Shown here: positions 43,801-53,958 of the stretch, in pieces | Position numbering within the stretch: position 1 is the first letter of the stretch | Layout: each line of letters opens with the position of its first letter | Origin: DTU013 sp964490975 | GTDB taxonomy: Bacteria; Bacillota; Clostridia; Acetivibrionales; DTU013 | NCBI GenBank assembly: GCA_964490975.1 | Contig: CAZBEQ010000012.1 | Span: forward strand, 1 to 64,000 | DNA length: 64,000 nucleotides | Direction: 5' to 3' | Notes under the pieces: generated by a model | Databases searched by the model: none | The model's input: only the letters and a program-made list of their open reading frames with translations | What the model was told of the DNA's origin: nothing | Program-made: the position numbers and the translations under genes

Positions 43801-43831
43801 AAAAACCCCGGGGTCAGACCTCGGGGTTTAA
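43801..43831. terminator. bidirectional terminator between htrA and the murA homologue
   Basis: AAACCCCGAGGT and its complement around a TCAGA-type loop. T-rich tracts lie on both sides: GGGGTTTAAATT rightward, and GGGGTTTTTTATT on the minus strand. Confidence 0.8.
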
Positions 43832-43863
43832 ATTCGCCTTTATTTTATTTTTTTGAGGCTTGA

Positions 43864-45147
43864 CTAAATCATTGCTTCGCTTTCGTTCATATTTTCGCCT
43901 GCCAGCATAGAAATATCAGCGCCAAGCTGTTTGAAATCCCTTACGATATCTTCATAGCCACGCTCTATATGCTCGACCCCTGTGATCCTTGTGGTACCTT
44001 CTGCCATAAGTCCGGCAAGCACCAGCGCAGTTCCGGCCCTGATGTCACCGGCATGTACCCAGGTTCCCGAAAGCTGCCTGTGACTGTTGATCCTGGCAAT
44101 GCCGTTCTTTACTGCTATATCTGCACCCATTCTGTTGAGCTGGTCGCAGTGATTGAAGCGTTTTGGATAAATACGGTCGGATATGGTGCTTCTGCCCATG
44201 GCTTTGAGCAGCAGAACTGTTACGGGCTGCTGAAAATCACTTTCAAACATTGGGTATTTGCCTGTGCGTATCCTTGTGGCTTTTATCCTGCCTTGACCAT
44301 ATGCTGTTATACTGCTTTCGGTCTGTTCAAAAGAAAGCCCTATTTCTGTCAGCTTGGCCATACATGGTTCAAGATGCTCAGGCAGGACATCCTCGAGAAT
44401 AATTGTACTGCCTGTTATACCGGCGCCTATCAGATATGCCCCGGCTATGAGCCTGTCAGGGGCGCAGGAGTGAACACAGCCGCCGAGCTGACGCACTCCA
44501 TGGATGCGTATCGTATCCGTACCTGCCCCGTATACTCTGGCACCCATTTTATTTAGCATGACTGCAGTATCTACGACTTCAGGGTCCTTTGCCGCATTGT
44601 AAAGTGTGGTCTTGCCGTTGGCAAGGACTGCTGCGAGCATTACATTGATCGTAGCTCCGCAGGTGACTACATCAAAAAATATCTCAGCCCCGGTTAAGCT
44701 GTCAGCTTCGAGCAGATAATGATCCTCATACATTTCCGCCTTTGCTCCAAGAGCCTTCAGACCTTTAAGATGCTGATCTATTGGCCGGGACACAAAATTA
44801 TCTCCACCGGGATAACCTATTGATACCTTGTGGTGCTTTGCCAGTAAAGCGCCGGCAAAATAGTAGGCTGCACGGAAGGAGGATGAAAGCTTCGGTTCGA
44901 TCTGCGCCGTATGAATACTACGGGGATCAATAATATATGTTCCTTCTGCTTTTTCATATGTAGCGCCAATACTGCTTAATATCTGAAATACGATCCTTAT
45001 ATCTGAAATTTCTGGTATGTTTGAAATATGTACAGGTTCATCAGCCAGGCAACTGGCTGCCAGCAATGCAAGCGAGCTGTTTTTTGAACCGGGGGCTTTG
45101 ATCCTGCCATTTAGTGGTTTGGAGCTGTTTACTTCAAGCCATCTCAT
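43864..45147 (-). CDS. UDP-GlcNAc enolpyruvyl transferase (MurA) homologue with Asp at the catalytic Cys position
   Basis: A 427-residue enzyme of the EPSP synthase/MurA family. Lys22 (APGSKNSS), Arg92 and the RGYEDI arginine near the C-terminus match MurA. The mobile loop reads GYPGGDNFVSRPID where MurA normally has GGCAIG(A/S)RP, so Asp116 replaces the catalytic cysteine. The same exchange occurs naturally in mycobacterial MurA, which stays active and is insensitive to fosfomycin. The start is set at 45147 (MRWLEV). It transfers enolpyruvate to UDP-GlcNAc in the first committed step of wall synthesis, or acts on a related substrate as a paralogue. Confidence 0.85.
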   Translation of the reverse strand: MRWLEVNSSKPLNGRIKAPGSKNSSLALLAASCLADEPVHISNIPEISDIRIVFQILSSIGATYEKAEGTYIIDPRSIHTAQIEPKLSSSFRAAYYFAGALLAKHHKVSIGYPGGDNFVSRPIDQHLKGLKALGAKAEMYEDHYLLEADSLTGAEIFFDVVTCGATINVMLAAVLANGKTTLYNAAKDPEVVDTAVMLNKMGARVYGAGTDTIRIHGVRQLGGCVHSCAPDRLIAGAYLIGAGITGSTIILEDVLPEHLEPCMAKLTEIGLSFEQTESSITAYGQGRIKATRIRTGKYPMFESDFQQPVTVLLLKAMGRSTISDRIYPKRFNHCDQLNRMGADIAVKNGIARINSHRQLSGTWVHAGDIRAGTALVLAGLMAEGTTRITGVEHIERGYEDIVRDFKQLGADISMLAGENMNESEAMI

Positions 45148-45286
45148 TTGTTTTCCCGCTTTCTTTTTGATAATAGTGTAACTAACTTTTATTATACCCG
45201 TAATCATTGAAAATGTTAAACATATTTTTTACATAATACTCAAAAAAGTGCTAGAAAATGCTAGAAAAACATGGCAAAACGTAATT

Positions 45287-46336
45287 TCAATCCGGCACCC
45301 TGAAAAACATAGTATAATAGCTGGTCGTATAGTCGTATCCACCGCCTGTGATCCTTGAAGAATTGCTGTGCCCTGTCACCTCGATGTCTGTTGCGCCTAT
45401 TGTATCCATGGCTGACAGCAGTGATATTATAGAAGGCGGTGAATCCAGATTGTCATTTCCCATTTTGCTTAATTTATCGATGTCCCAGGAATTTATCGCA
45501 TCAAGCGATATCTCATCCATTTTGTCAGCTTGAGCAACTTCAAGATAATGCGAAAAATCGATAGAAGCCAGGATAAAGATATCAGGCCTTTCCAAAACTA
45601 TTTCAGACAGAAGGGCGCCGAGCTTTTCGGACTGTTCACGTGTATAGCTGCCATACAGTGTTATAGGTACTATCTTTGTATCCGGCATGTAATATTTTAT
45701 ATACGGCACCAGCGCTGATATTGAATGCTCATTCTCAATCAGCTTATTACTTTCAGATGCTTTTGTTTTCTCCATTAATATTCCTGTAAGCTCACGATCA
45801 GCCTCCAGTGTACCGTAGGCTGTGCTCCAGCCGGTAGATGAGGTTTGGATCGAATTTATGCCGGTCAGCTTGTGGTTAGGGCCTATCATTATAATTGTTG
45901 CCGGAGGATCCAGCGAAAGCTCTTTGAAAAATGAAGCGATCATTTTAGCTGCCAAAAGGTGATGAGGCAAAATGCCGCCCTTTACCGTCCCATACGATGA
46001 CCTGGCAGCTTTATTGCTGTTGTTTGCAGCGTTGATCTCAGCCTGATTTACTGATTTGAGGAAATCCTTTTCGTTGAAATAGGGACATTTATGCAGAGGG
46101 ACGATACTTTCTGATGATGATGCTTTATCCGGCACATCATTGTTCGTGGCCTCCGGAGCTTGGGCAGCTTGCCCGGCGGCTGTTGATTCAGCGTTTCCGG
46201 CCGGAGCTTTGTCAGATGCTTCAGCCGGAGCATCTGCGGTTGAGGACCTTAAACCGAGTATGACTGTGCCTGCTGAAAAAAGGCAAAGTACGGCTGCAAT
46301 TATTATAAGCAACATTTTGCAGCCATGCTTTTTCAT
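45287..46336 (-). CDS. membrane-anchored AmmeMemoRadiSam system B (MEMO-like) protein
   Basis: A 349-residue protein with an N-terminal membrane anchor (MLLIIIAAVLCLFSAGTVILG), an Ala/Pro-rich linker, and a MEMO1-like domain from about residue 85. That domain has GGILPHHLLAAKMI (His-His), MIGPNHKL, ENEHSISALVPYIKYY, ASIDFSHYL and the final TSYYTMFFR. These His, Asp and Cys-position residues line the metal site in the family. Export of the domain is unusual, since MEMO proteins are mostly cytoplasmic. GGAGGAAACG precedes the ATG; the gene lies 49 bases behind the macroglobulin gene and is likely co-transcribed with it. Confidence 0.82.
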   Translation of the reverse strand: MKKHGCKMLLIIIAAVLCLFSAGTVILGLRSSTADAPAEASDKAPAGNAESTAAGQAAQAPEATNNDVPDKASSSESIVPLHKCPYFNEKDFLKSVNQAEINAANNSNKAARSSYGTVKGGILPHHLLAAKMIASFFKELSLDPPATIIMIGPNHKLTGINSIQTSSTGWSTAYGTLEADRELTGILMEKTKASESNKLIENEHSISALVPYIKYYMPDTKIVPITLYGSYTREQSEKLGALLSEIVLERPDIFILASIDFSHYLEVAQADKMDEISLDAINSWDIDKLSKMGNDNLDSPPSIISLLSAMDTIGATDIEVTGHSNSSRITGGGYDYTTSYYTMFFRVPD

Positions 46337-46385
46337 TCGTTTCCTCCATTCAGCTAATACCTTGATATTTACTGTTATCTGTGTT

Positions 46386-49300
46386 TTATTTGTTAATCGT
46401 CACCTTTACTTTTTTTGAGAAGCTTGCAATATCTTTATCGGTGTGGCGTATAGCTGCACTGTCAGCAGTATATATACCGGGCGAAACAACCTTTGCATAA
46501 TACTGTATCGTTTTATCATTGTCGGTGAGTGGATAGTTTTTATTGTAATAATATCCGAATACGGCCTTTTGGCCAGTTACTTCATTTGCATAGTTCCAGT
46601 TGTTTTCAGTGCCTTCCTGACCGTATACAGGCTGAATATACCTAAGGCCTGCAGGCAGTATGTCAGTAACCTCATAATAGCCATCCGGAGCATTCTCTTC
46701 AAAGTCAACTGTCAACGTTACTCTTACGATTTCAGAGCGGTTAAAGGCTCTTACAGGCCCCTTTCTGCTTCCTGTATCGTAGGCTCGGTCGATACTTAAA
46801 AGATCAGAGTTGTTTTTCATTTGCTCACTTATTGGTGTTGTATATGAAGAAGCTACCTGTATATTGCCCGTTATTCCGCTGAATTTAACTGCTGCCAGCC
46901 TCTCGGGTGTGAGTATCATACTGAAGGAGCTGCCCTTTTGCAATTCCACCTGCTTTTTTTCGCCATCCAGTTCGTATGTAAAGCTGCTGACCAGGGATGC
47001 ATCCTTGATGTAGTTAGTCACAAATATCATCCGTTCCAGATTTACAAGGAGCTTGGAGGTTGAGTTGGATTCTATATAATTTAGCAACTTGATTTTTTCG
47101 GGAGCATTTATTTTCATCGCTATCAATGTGCTTATCGCAGTTGCGTCTATGCTGTCATCCCTGCTTCCATTTTCGATCCATGCAAAGGTATCGGTGGCTT
47201 TCACTGAGTCCTTCATTGCAGCCTTGTATACTTCAGCAGCACCTTGATGGTCACCTGCTTCGGCAAGTGCAGCTCCAAGCACAAGCTTAGATTTCAGATC
47301 CAGGCCTTCCTCCTTGAGCATGGAACGTATATCAAGCAATACCGGCTCTTTAAGAGCTGCAAGACCCCAATATGCATAGATTACATCCTCCGGCGCAGTT
47401 TCTTCACTTTCGATAAGACTTCTGAAATAGAAGGCAAGGGCACCGCGGTCTATGCTATCCGCTGCCAGCGAGCACATTTTTGCCGATAATTCCGGACTGC
47501 TGCTGTCATAGGGGAGCAGTGCAAGACCGCCATCGCCCATCTGATACTCTGATAGGTCAGGTTCGTCGAAGCTGTACATGCTCTCATTGAAATAATTCTG
47601 CAGCAATTTACCCGATATTTTTCTTGAAAGTACCTGGTCAAGCCTTTGTCCCCAGCTCCAGTAAAGCTGATGCAGTTCGTTATAAAGAACAGAGGAGTCT
47701 TCATTGTAGAATACCAGAGTAGTAAGTCCCTTTGTTCCATTTGTAACAGAAGTGCTTTCAGAAAGCTTTGTATAGTCTGTTACGGTGGTTTCGAGCATAC
47801 TGTCAGACACAGTGAAACTGCGTTCCATAGCATCAGAAAGACTGCCGCAGGAGCCTTCGATCCTCACTGTATAAGTGCCCTGAGCCAATTCATCAAGCTG
47901 CAGCTCGTGGTAGAGGTTTGAAGCACCCTTTGTTATATATGAGCCTCTGCTCCGCCCATTGATATCGGTAATTGTGACTTTAAAGCTTACTTCATCACCC
48001 GCTTTGAGCTCATTGCCATTTGCACTGACCATTATTGAAGGTGTGTCTCCTGTCAGGAAACGCTTATTGAATATACTGTCAACGAAAAATGGCAGCTTGG
48101 AGGAAATATTGATAGTGTTGCTTCCGGCACATACATCTTTAGTCACAGCTTGAGTAGTTACTCTCCAGGATGTAAGATTGTCAGGCATTTTGAAGGTTAC
48201 TTCAGTTTTTCCGTCTGTGCCGGTATTAACTGTGGTGAAGAGTGCAGTGTCCTTAAAATCCTTTCTGACACTTTCATTACCGCCTTCTCCGCCCATCTCG
48301 GCCATCGGAGAGCCAAATTCATCCATTGCTTTGAATGAAAGATATTCTGAGAGAAGTCCGGAAGATACTGACTGTTCATATAATGATGAAAGAGTATCGG
48401 TATATTGCGGATAAAGTGCAAAGAATGCTTCGTCTACAAGGCTGATATTGACCTCTGAAGCAACGGGCTTTCCTGAGCCGTCCTTTACCAGAACTGTGAG
48501 CTTGACCTCATCGCCGGGCTTATAGCTTTCCTTATCAGACTTTATATCTATATCAAGTTTTTTCTCGCTCATGTCAAATTTATACATTGCAATGCCGGCA
48601 TCGTATATACCGTTACCGTCAAAACACAGCGCTTTTACATAGAGATTTGGTATAAATTCTTTGTCGAAACTGAAGTTGTATACTGCATTCTCAGAAACAT
48701 TACAATCCAGTATACCGCTTCTCATCCGAACGAACAGGTATTTCCGGCTGTCTCCGGTATAGGGCTCTTCTTTGTTATACCTGACTTCTGCGGTGATCTG
48801 CTCGCCGGTTTTATATTGCCTCTGCCAATCTGTTGTTATAGTATAAGCATCTTTGTAATATGGGTCAAAACTATCCCAGTTATATACATAGATGGAATCT
48901 GATATCGGACGGCCTTTAGAGTCGTTTGCGAATATTTCGGCCACATATTGCTTATCCGAATCGGATTCATATTGTAAGGTATATTTCCCATTCTCCGTAT
49001 TAAAGATATATTCCTTTACAAGGTTCTGTACTTCATAATACTCATAGGTGTCACGCCTTACCTTGTTGATGTAATCATAGTAATCGCCTGTTTTCTTTTT
49101 CTCATAGTGCTTTTCGTAAAGCTTCACTGACAACGGTATATTGACTTTTTCACCTCTGTAGTCATCCTCCAGATAATAGCTTTTATCCAGATCCTTCAGC
49201 TTTGATATGTCGATCCTGCTGGTAGTGAAGGTTATATTGCCGATGCCGTTCTCTGTCTTTGTTTCAGTCTCTATCATGGTATCCTTTGGAAATACACTAA

Positions 49301-51383
49301 TATTGGTGTATTCACTTGTCTGCTGTTCCTGAGCGTCGCTGTTGCTTACATCAAAAGACAGACTGACCGGTCTCCAGCCAGCATCGGGGGTCGTTCCCTT
49401 TACAGACAGCTTAGCCTTTCCGTTACTGTCACAGACAAGAGTCCCGTTTACAGGATTTATATAGGAAATCGATTGTGTATAGTCAAGATAGATTCCTGAA
49501 GCGGGTGTGCCTTCGAAGAAAGAGGAGGTAATGTCGAAATTCACAGTATCCCAGGCATACATACAGTTTTTGTCGGGTTTTACATCAATTCTGTATACAG
49601 GTTTTGTATAATCCATTATCTGCAGATAACGCGTGAGCATGACCTTGCCGCCGACTTTCAGACGGACTTCATATGATCCGGGATTGTAGTTGTTGATCTT
49701 CAGGCTGCCCGCGTAAGTACCATCAGGAGAAATTGTAACGCTTTGTGAGGTTAAAACAGAAGTACTGTCATCATTCGAAGAATAGTAATTATAACTGATT
49801 AGTTCAAGCTCTGCCTCGGTTTCGGTGACAGCAGTGTTTCTTGGCTTGAGGATGCCCCACACATTTATAGTATCGCTCGTCAGGTATACGCTCCTGTCAA
49901 GATATATGTAAGACCAGTAATTATCAACAAACGAAGAATCATAATTGTTATACATTGAGTAGTATGTATCGTATCGAACGCATGCAACAAACGGAAGTCC
50001 TGTTTTTGGCTTAATAGTAAAGTAATTCGCTGAGGTGTCGGATTGCACAGGTGTATTGTCAAGTTCAGCTAGGCCATTGCTGTCCGTTTCTGAAGATGCG
50101 CCCTGGTCGAGTGTGAAGGAAGCCCCGGAAATAGGCTTGCCGCTTAAAGTATCGTTCAACCATAATAAACTCTTATCCTTTGTGGTCATGATGTACACTG
50201 AAGCGGTATTGACCTGCAGCTGAACGAAATATTTTTCACCGTCTATTTCGGTTACTGCCAGGTAGTAGCCTTCAGCCAACTGGGAGGGGAACAGCAGATA
50301 ATTATTACTCCAGTAGGAGGATGTCTTATGTTGTATGATCTGTCCCTGAAAGGAAGATATTTTTGCCAGCCTGGTCAGATCATAAATATCCTTTCTGTTA
50401 TCGGTTGCCCAACTGGGGCCTGATTCAGCTTTCTTGAGATCATTCATGAAGCTTTCAGTATCGGGGTAGCTGTATATTTCTACGGGAAGCTCCTGGTTAA
50501 TAAGGCTTTCCTGTGTATATACTTCAAGCGCAGGAACTGTTTGCGGTGTGAAGTTATACATGTTATCTGAAAATGAGAAATAAATACCGGATTCATCAGC
50601 GTTTTCAGACACGGTCTGGAATCTGAAGGAGTAGTCGTTTTGGAGCTCATCCTTGCTTCCGGCCACTCTAAGGCCTTTTTTTATTGTTACGGTATAAATG
50701 GTATCTGCATCAAGATCATTTTCAGGAACAAAAACAAGTGTCTTTTTATTCCATTCGAAACGACCGTTGACTTTTGGAGATATTTCAAAATATCTGTCGG
50801 CGTTTTCCAGACCGTCATTGCTGAAGGTTATCTCTATGCCTGAGTTTAGTGGTATACCTACCGATTTATCACGGGGCATGGTTCGGATGACCCTGAACTG
50901 TCTTTTGGTCTGGAAGGCCCAGGATTTTTTTTCGCCGGTATTTTTATCGTTGAGTGAAACATTATATATGCTGTCACTTTTTAGAGGCTTATCAAATTTC
51001 ATTGAAAATTCTTTATCAGAAAGCTTTTTTATACTGAATGCCTGTGCAGGTTCAACGATCAATGAGGCAGCAAGGGCCTGTTCATCGGCAGCTTTGCTGA
51101 ATAGCAGCCTGAATGCCGAGGTTGTGCTGACACCAAGACTGTCTGATTCATTGGCCGATATGTCTACGACTGACTCCATAAGGCCGGACAGGGCATTTGG
51201 GTCTATAGCCACATCCTGTTGCATATCTGTGCTGGCTGGTGTAGTGGGTTCCTCTGCTCTTCCGAGGTTACCGAATACTCCCGTCAGTGCTGCTATAACA
51301 ATTGCCGCCAGCAGTACTACGGCTGATATTGATATTATCACTGCCGCCTTGCTTTTAAATAACCCCTTAAACCCATTAATCAT
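46386..51383 (-). CDS. alpha-2-macroglobulin-like surface protein without thioester motif
   Basis: A 1665-residue protein anchored by one N-terminal helix (about 12-36). It starts with Ig-like domains (GIPLNSGIEITFSND region). MG domains follow (KPVYRIDVKPDKNCMYAWDTVNFDITSSFFEGTPASG, in pieces, and DIKSDKESYKPGDEVKLTVLVKDGSGKPV), then the A2M core (FKMPDNLTSWRVTTQAV and SSKLPFFVDSIFNKRFLTGD) and a C-terminal helical part. At the place of the CxEQ thioester the sequence reads YWSWGQRLDQVLSRK, so covalent trapping is not expected. The start is the ATG at 51383 after AAAGGTGAGG. It may guard the envelope by non-covalent trapping of proteases or act as a scaffold. Confidence 0.88.
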   Translation of the reverse strand: MINGFKGLFKSKAAVIISISAVVLLAAIVIAALTGVFGNLGRAEEPTTPASTDMQQDVAIDPNALSGLMESVVDISANESDSLGVSTTSAFRLLFSKAADEQALAASLIVEPAQAFSIKKLSDKEFSMKFDKPLKSDSIYNVSLNDKNTGEKKSWAFQTKRQFRVIRTMPRDKSVGIPLNSGIEITFSNDGLENADRYFEISPKVNGRFEWNKKTLVFVPENDLDADTIYTVTIKKGLRVAGSKDELQNDYSFRFQTVSENADESGIYFSFSDNMYNFTPQTVPALEVYTQESLINQELPVEIYSYPDTESFMNDLKKAESGPSWATDNRKDIYDLTRLAKISSFQGQIIQHKTSSYWSNNYLLFPSQLAEGYYLAVTEIDGEKYFVQLQVNTASVYIMTTKDKSLLWLNDTLSGKPISGASFTLDQGASSETDSNGLAELDNTPVQSDTSANYFTIKPKTGLPFVACVRYDTYYSMYNNYDSSFVDNYWSYIYLDRSVYLTSDTINVWGILKPRNTAVTETEAELELISYNYYSSNDDSTSVLTSQSVTISPDGTYAGSLKINNYNPGSYEVRLKVGGKVMLTRYLQIMDYTKPVYRIDVKPDKNCMYAWDTVNFDITSSFFEGTPASGIYLDYTQSISYINPVNGTLVCDSNGKAKLSVKGTTPDAGWRPVSLSFDVSNSDAQEQQTSEYTNISVFPKDTMIETETKTENGIGNITFTTSRIDISKLKDLDKSYYLEDDYRGEKVNIPLSVKLYEKHYEKKKTGDYYDYINKVRRDTYEYYEVQNLVKEYIFNTENGKYTLQYESDSDKQYVAEIFANDSKGRPISDSIYVYNWDSFDPYYKDAYTITTDWQRQYKTGEQITAEVRYNKEEPYTGDSRKYLFVRMRSGILDCNVSENAVYNFSFDKEFIPNLYVKALCFDGNGIYDAGIAMYKFDMSEKKLDIDIKSDKESYKPGDEVKLTVLVKDGSGKPVASEVNISLVDEAFFALYPQYTDTLSSLYEQSVSSGLLSEYLSFKAMDEFGSPMAEMGGEGGNESVRKDFKDTALFTTVNTGTDGKTEVTFKMPDNLTSWRVTTQAVTKDVCAGSNTINISSKLPFFVDSIFNKRFLTGDTPSIMVSANGNELKAGDEVSFKVTITDINGRSRGSYITKGASNLYHELQLDELAQGTYTVRIEGSCGSLSDAMERSFTVSDSMLETTVTDYTKLSESTSVTNGTKGLTTLVFYNEDSSVLYNELHQLYWSWGQRLDQVLSRKISGKLLQNYFNESMYSFDEPDLSEYQMGDGGLALLPYDSSSPELSAKMCSLAADSIDRGALAFYFRSLIESEETAPEDVIYAYWGLAALKEPVLLDIRSMLKEEGLDLKSKLVLGAALAEAGDHQGAAEVYKAAMKDSVKATDTFAWIENGSRDDSIDATAISTLIAMKINAPEKIKLLNYIESNSTSKLLVNLERMIFVTNYIKDASLVSSFTYELDGEKKQVELQKGSSFSMILTPERLAAVKFSGITGNIQVASSYTTPISEQMKNNSDLLSIDRAYDTGSRKGPVRAFNRSEIVRVTLTVDFEENAPDGYYEVTDILPAGLRYIQPVYGQEGTENNWNYANEVTGQKAVFGYYYNKNYPLTDNDKTIQYYAKVVSPGIYTADSAAIRHTDKDIASFSKKVKVTINK

Positions 51384-51617
51384 GTCCAACCTCACCTTTC
51401 GCAGCAATTATGTCACAGCTGCAACAAATATCTGATAATGTCCGATGACCCACCGGTTACTAATGCCATAGCTTACCTGCATACCTACTGTATATTTTAC
51501 CATTAATCTCTAAGACGTAGAATACATATATTTTGTTTCAAAAACCCTAAATTTCTATAGTCAATTGTGTTAAAATATGTATGCTTGTGGTCAATATCAT
51601 TGGGAAGGAAATTAAGA

Positions 51618-52976
51618 ATGCATACTATCGAACCGCCAAAGGAAGTTATGCATATCATTGGAATACTTGAAGAGTATGGCTATGAATCGTACGCAGTAGG
51701 TGGCTGTGTACGCGACCTGGTCATGGGAAGGATGCCAAAAGACTGGGACATCACCACTAGTGCATGCCCGGAAACGGTGAAGGGGCTATTTGAAAGGACC
51801 CTGGACACCGGATTGAAGCATGGTACTGTGACAGTATTGATAGACAAGGCCGGCTATGAAGTCACGACATTTCGTATCGACGGTAATTATGAGGACGGCA
51901 GACATCCGGAATATGTGGAGTTCACAGGGAGTATTGAGGAGGATCTTCGGCGGAGGGATTTTACCATCAATTCGATGGCATGGAATCCCGAAAGCGGAAT
52001 CATAGACCTATTCGGAGGTATGAGAGATATAGCAGCAGGAATAGTACGAGCTGTGGGAGATCCGGCGGAGAGATTCAGGGAAGACGCGCTCCGCATGCTG
52101 CGAGCGGTGAGATTTGCTGCAAGGCTGGGATTTGATATAGAGTCTGGCACCTTTGATGCTATTAAAGACAACAGCTGCCTTATACAAAAAGTCAGTGCTG
52201 AGAGGATCAGGGAAGAACTTACAGGTATACTGATGTCAGAAAAGCCTGCAAAATTTAGCATTTTGATGGAAACCGGGCTTTTGGAACATATTTTATCACA
52301 TTTCCAGTATTCATATGATTTACCAGCTGTAGGAGGACTTTGTGAAGGCTCTGTCGAATCTAGTTTAAATGCTATTGCTGCTGTTGAAGCTGACATATGC
52401 TTAAGGTGGACAATGCTGCTGCGATACCTTGGAAAATATTTCGCAGGAGAAGCTTTCCCAAAATGTTGTGAAGCTGCAGGATGTGTTGGTGATATGCCCG
52501 GTAAAAATGTGGAAAGTATAGTGTTGGCAGAAGCTATACTGCGCAAGTTGAAATTCAGCAATAAAAATGCTGACAGGATACTGTGTCTGCTGAGATATTC
52601 AGATATGTATATCGGGACTGGACCGGGCGATGTTGCAAGGGCTGTATTTGAGGTTGGAGATGATATCTTTACCGACCTGCTTAAAGTCAAAAGGGCAGAT
52701 GCTCAGATAAATGAAACATCATTTATATCTGATGCTGTAAGCTATATCGATGGGATCGAAAAAATCTACTGTGATTTACTTGCCTCCGGATGTTGTATGA
52801 AGCTGAAGGACCTGGCTGTGAATGGGGAGGATTTGATGCGAATCGGATTTAGTGAAGGCAGCGATATCGGAAGTACGCTGTCATATCTGCTTGATTGTGT
52901 TATGCAGGCACCTTGGCTGAATGTGAAGGATACTCTGGAGAAAATGGCGTTGGAATTACTCGAAGCCCGGTCATAA
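51618..52976 (+). CDS. cca: CCA tRNA nucleotidyltransferase
   Basis: A 452-residue class II nucleotidyltransferase. The head domain has YAVGGCVRDLVMG and the catalytic DWDITT, then TFRIDGNYEDGRHPEYVEF, the RRRDFTINSMAW motif and DPAERFREDALRMLRAVRFAARLGF that selects the nucleotide. The C-terminal part is divergent with no clear HD motif. It adds CCA to tRNA 3' ends. Start at 51618 after GAAGGAAATT. Confidence 0.92.
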   Translation: MHTIEPPKEVMHIIGILEEYGYESYAVGGCVRDLVMGRMPKDWDITTSACPETVKGLFERTLDTGLKHGTVTVLIDKAGYEVTTFRIDGNYEDGRHPEYVEFTGSIEEDLRRRDFTINSMAWNPESGIIDLFGGMRDIAAGIVRAVGDPAERFREDALRMLRAVRFAARLGFDIESGTFDAIKDNSCLIQKVSAERIREELTGILMSEKPAKFSILMETGLLEHILSHFQYSYDLPAVGGLCEGSVESSLNAIAAVEADICLRWTMLLRYLGKYFAGEAFPKCCEAAGCVGDMPGKNVESIVLAEAILRKLKFSNKNADRILCLLRYSDMYIGTGPGDVARAVFEVGDDIFTDLLKVKRADAQINETSFISDAVSYIDGIEKIYCDLLASGCCMKLKDLAVNGEDLMRIGFSEGSDIGSTLSYLLDCVMQAPWLNVKDTLEKMALELLEARS

Positions 52977-53066
52977 AGCAAACTCAGCCGGCTTTACGGG
53001 CACTAAACGGCTGCTTGACAGCCGCAATAGGCAAGAATATAAAAAGATTAGAAAGGAAGGTATTAG

Positions 53067-53837
53067 ATGGGAGATCTACTTAGAAACAGAAACATTATAA
53101 TAATGGGTGTGAGGAATAAATGGAGTATTGCCTGGGGAATAGCTGAGGCTGCTCACAGGGAAGGGGCATCGCTTATATTCACATATCTTGGTGAACGAGA
53201 AAAAGCCGATGTCGAACGCCTTGCAAATGAACTCGGAAATGTGGAGACTTTCCAGATGGATGTCACATCTGATGAGGATATCGACAAATTTTTTGACGAA
53301 ATAAAGGGAAAATACGGAGTGATACATGGCCTTGTTCATGCGGTTGCATATGCAAAGGCAGAGGATCTGCGTGACAGTTTTCTGAACACCTCCAGGGAAG
53401 GGTATGCGCTGGCACTCGATATAAGCGCCTACTCACTCGTCGCCGTCAGCAGGAGAGCAAGCGGGCTGATGACAGATGGCGGAAGTATTGTGACATTGAC
53501 ATATATGGGCGCGGAAAAGGTATTTACGGGCTACAATGTAATGGGTGTAGCTAAGGCAGCTCTTGAGGCAGGGGTAAGATATCTGGCAAGTGATATGGGC
53601 CCTATGGGGATAAGGATAAATGCCATATCGGCCGGCGCAGTCAAGACGCTGTCTGCCAAAGGAGTGAAGGATTTCAGCTCGATCCTTAAGCATACCCAGG
53701 AGAAGGCACCGTTGAGGAGGAACGTTGAAACAGGAGAAATAGGTAATACGGCTGTATTCCTTCTCAGCGATATGTCGGCAGGCACCACCGGTGAGATAAT
53801 CCATGTGGATGCGGGTATTAATATAATGGGTATATAA
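53067..53837 (+). CDS. fabI: enoyl-[acyl-carrier-protein] reductase FabI
   Basis: A 256-residue SDR of the FabI type: the early glycine motif is replaced by GVRNKWSIAWGIA, as in FabI, and the active site is YNVMGVAKA (Tyr-x6-Lys). The C-terminal block is NAISAGAVKTLSAKGV. It reduces the enoyl-ACP double bond in fatty acid synthesis with NADH. GAAAGGAAGG precedes the ATG. Many clostridia use FabK instead, so a lone FabI next to lipid-type genes is of interest. A terminator follows. Confidence 0.92.
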   Translation: MGDLLRNRNIIIMGVRNKWSIAWGIAEAAHREGASLIFTYLGEREKADVERLANELGNVETFQMDVTSDEDIDKFFDEIKGKYGVIHGLVHAVAYAKAEDLRDSFLNTSREGYALALDISAYSLVAVSRRASGLMTDGGSIVTLTYMGAEKVFTGYNVMGVAKAALEAGVRYLASDMGPMGIRINAISAGAVKTLSAKGVKDFSSILKHTQEKAPLRRNVETGEIGNTAVFLLSDMSAGTTGEIIHVDAGINIMGI

Positions 53838-53886
53838 CGGGGCGGCGAGGATATCTCCTGCGTCGTTGAAACAAAGTGTTATAAAC

Positions 53887-53930
53887 AAAAGGGACATGGG
53901 TTTTGATTTTCTTTACCCATGTCCCTTTAA
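53887..53930. terminator. bidirectional terminator between fabI and the oxoamine synthase
   Basis: AAAGGGACATGGGT and ACCCATGTCCCTTT form a 14-base perfect stem around a 13-base loop; it is flanked by an A-run on the left and TTAATTCTTT on the right, so it can end both convergent transcripts. Confidence 0.85.
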
Positions 53931-53958
53931 TTCTTTGACTGATTATCTGATTATCTCA

